The translations under genes and the position numbers were made by a program. A stretch of 14,124 bases of DNA from an uncultured Eubacteriales bacterium. Its GTDB lineage: Bacteria; Bacillota; Clostridia; Oscillospirales; UMGS1783. Each line of letters begins with the position of its first letter. The stretch's first letter is position 1. Location of the stretch: the NCBI GenBank assembly GCA_905209135.1, contig CAJLRT010000012.1, positions 1 to 14,124 of the forward strand, read 5' to 3'. The notes under the pieces were generated by a model. It was not told the DNA's origin and ran no database searches. It saw nothing but the letters and a program-made list of their open reading frames with translations. Shown piece by piece: positions 12,952 through 14,124 of the stretch.

Positions 12952-14124
12952 CCTACAATCAAAATGCTGAAGGAGTACTCTCGTTGGTTCTCCCACGTCC
13001 AATCCGGATCCGGCGAAACAAGCCAGGCTTTTTCAGAGGTTGTAAACATCCAATACCATTGATCTTCATAATATTCAGCTACCGCGCATATAAGGTCGTT
13101 TGTTGTTCGGGCCTCTATGTTATATGTCATGCCCACAGCCTTTTTCAATTCCGAAAAATATTTGGCATTTCTATCGCCGGAGCTTCCGATGGTGTATTTT
13201 TTACCTGTATCAAAATAACTGCCTTTAGAATAGATGCATTCAAGCGTTATTGAATTGTCTGCGGTATAGCTTTTCATTTCATAATGCTTGGTCAGAAAAC
13301 GCTTTTGGATCGTCTCGTCAAAATGAGCCTTCAAGTATTTTTCAAATGTATCATAAGAGGTGTTTCCTCCTTTGTACAGTCTGTGCCAGCGGTTTTGCAT
13401 AATCATAAGCTGTGATTCGTTTACAAGCGGTTCTTTCCCGGAGTGGTTATCGTTTCCAAGGAAATGGTGGATTTGCATTCTTATTCCGCTGTGCTTGTGC
13501 TGCAATGGGGAGGAGGTAACATAGCAGTATTCTTTATACCCTGCTTCAAGATTGTGTAACGCACAGGCGGAATTCACTTCATCGACAGCCCAAAGGTAGG
13601 AATTGGTAGTGTCATAGTCCAGATTGGGCGCATAGCCGGAAGCCAGAGTTGCCAAGACCTTTCCCTTCAAAAGCAGGGTTAAAAGATGCGCCTGCATGGC
13701 TTCTACATCAGTCGCTGCCTCCGATTCGAAATTATAAAAGACGGAGAGCAGATTGATATAGTTATCAATAGGGGTAACCGCTGCTTTCGGGGGCTTTAAG
13801 CCATTGGTAGAGCCTGCCAGGCTATAACAGAAATTCACAAAGGTTTCTACCATATTCTGTGCTCCCACTTTCTGGACAGCCTTATAGGACAGCTCCAGAA
13901 TAAGAGCCTGTACATATTCCTCCAATAACGCTTTTTCATAACTGTCAGACAGGACCTCTTTAATGTCGTCCATAATATCCGGATATACTCTGCCCTTATA
14001 TTTCATGAGCTTAGCTTCAATATCCGGTAATGCCTGTCCAAGAACAATGGGTTCAGCGCTGACTATCTTCGCACCCACAATATCTATGTTTTTCTTCTCG
14101 GAATTGGAATTGGGGATGGTAATG
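12948..14124 (-). CDS. Unrecognised protein, N-terminus beyond the window
   Basis: The frame is open from the right edge: codons upstream of the GTG at 14078 (ITIPNSNSEKKNIDI) continue without a stop, so the gene probably starts outside. About 391 residues are visible. I recognise no family. The first half is alpha-helical in character (ALPDIEAKLMKYKGR, ALILELSYKAVQKVG). The second half has mixed polar stretches (HSGIRMQIHHFLGN, SITLECIYSKGSYFDTGKKY) and an aromatic C-terminus (EDQWYWMF, DWTWENQREYSF). No membrane segment is seen in the visible part. Its TGA shares bases with the start of the C11 peptidase gene (ATGA), so the two are almost certainly cotranscribed and may work together, for example as substrate, inhibitor or partner; that is conjecture. 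It is AT-richer than the division cluster. Confidence 0.7.
   Translation of the reverse strand, partial: ITIPNSNSEKKNIDIVGAKIVSAEPIVLGQALPDIEAKLMKYKGRVYPDIMDDIKEVLSDSYEKALLEEYVQALILELSYKAVQKVGAQNMVETFVNFCYSLAGSTNGLKPPKAAVTPIDNYINLLSVFYNFESEAATDVEAMQAHLLTLLLKGKVLATLASGYAPNLDYDTTNSYLWAVDEVNSACALHNLEAGYKEYCYVTSSPLQHKHSGIRMQIHHFLGNDNHSGKEPLVNESQLMIMQNRWHRLYKGGNTSYDTFEKYLKAHFDETIQKRFLTKHYEMKSYTADNSITLECIYSKGSYFDTGKKYTIGSSGDRNAKYFSELKKAVGMTYNIEARTTNDLICAVAEYYEDQWYWMFTTSEKAWLVSPDPDWTWENQREYSFSILIVG

Noticed and set aside
12952-13002. Longer start of the C11 peptidase at 13002.
   Set aside because: It would put 17 extra residues before a lipoprotein signal and overlap the upstream gene by over 50 bp; the ATGA junction at 12951 explains the start better.
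14076-14078. GTG at 14078 as the start of the unrecognised protein.
   Set aside because: The frame stays open to the window edge with protein-like sequence, and no ribosome site is seen before the GTG; the gene is treated as partial.

Overview
The window suggests a Gram-positive anaerobe of the class Clostridia, probably Oscillospirales/Ruminococcaceae-like. Evidence: a moderately GC-rich division and cell-wall (dcw) cluster in low-G+C-phylum order, AGGAGG-type ribosome sites, a DNPR (meso-diaminopimelate type) MurE, and a SpoVE/FtsW-like SEDS protein. The taxon is inferred from gene order and protein style, not from a marker gene.

Region 1 (1-8709, + strand) is the 3' part of a dcw cluster: murE (3' end only), murF, mraY, ftsW/spoVE, murG, murA, divIB/ftsQ, ftsZ. 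It covers assembly of UDP-MurNAc-pentapeptide, its transfer to undecaprenyl phosphate (MraY), completion of lipid II (MurG), supply of UDP-GlcNAc-enolpyruvate (MurA), glycan polymerisation (SEDS) and septum assembly (DivIB, FtsZ). Gaps are short (11 to about 100 bp), and murA and divIB overlap. murD, murC and ftsA are absent where many relatives carry them. ftsZ has its own consensus-like promoter and a strong terminator after it.

Region 2 (8710-9581) is a small convergent cassette on the - strand. It holds one stand-alone HNH endonuclease-like gene with its own promoter and strong ribosome site, lying between two terminator hairpins. The 260 bp upstream of it carry a perfect 15-bp dyad and a second hairpin.

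Region 3 (9582-14124, - strand) is accessory and becomes visibly AT-richer toward the right. In transcription order it contains an unrecognised protein running off the window edge, a clostripain-like (peptidase C11) lipoprotein coupled to it by an ATGA stop/start overlap, about 510 bp of gene remnants, an orphan sugar-binding-protein-like lipoprotein, and a terminator. The remnant zone includes a decayed second copy of part of the sugar-binding gene (about nine in ten bases alike over 70 bp). It also includes the end of another reading frame broken by one TGA, whose final stop runs into the ribosome site of the intact binding-protein gene. No CRISPR array, tRNA, rRNA or transposase was seen.
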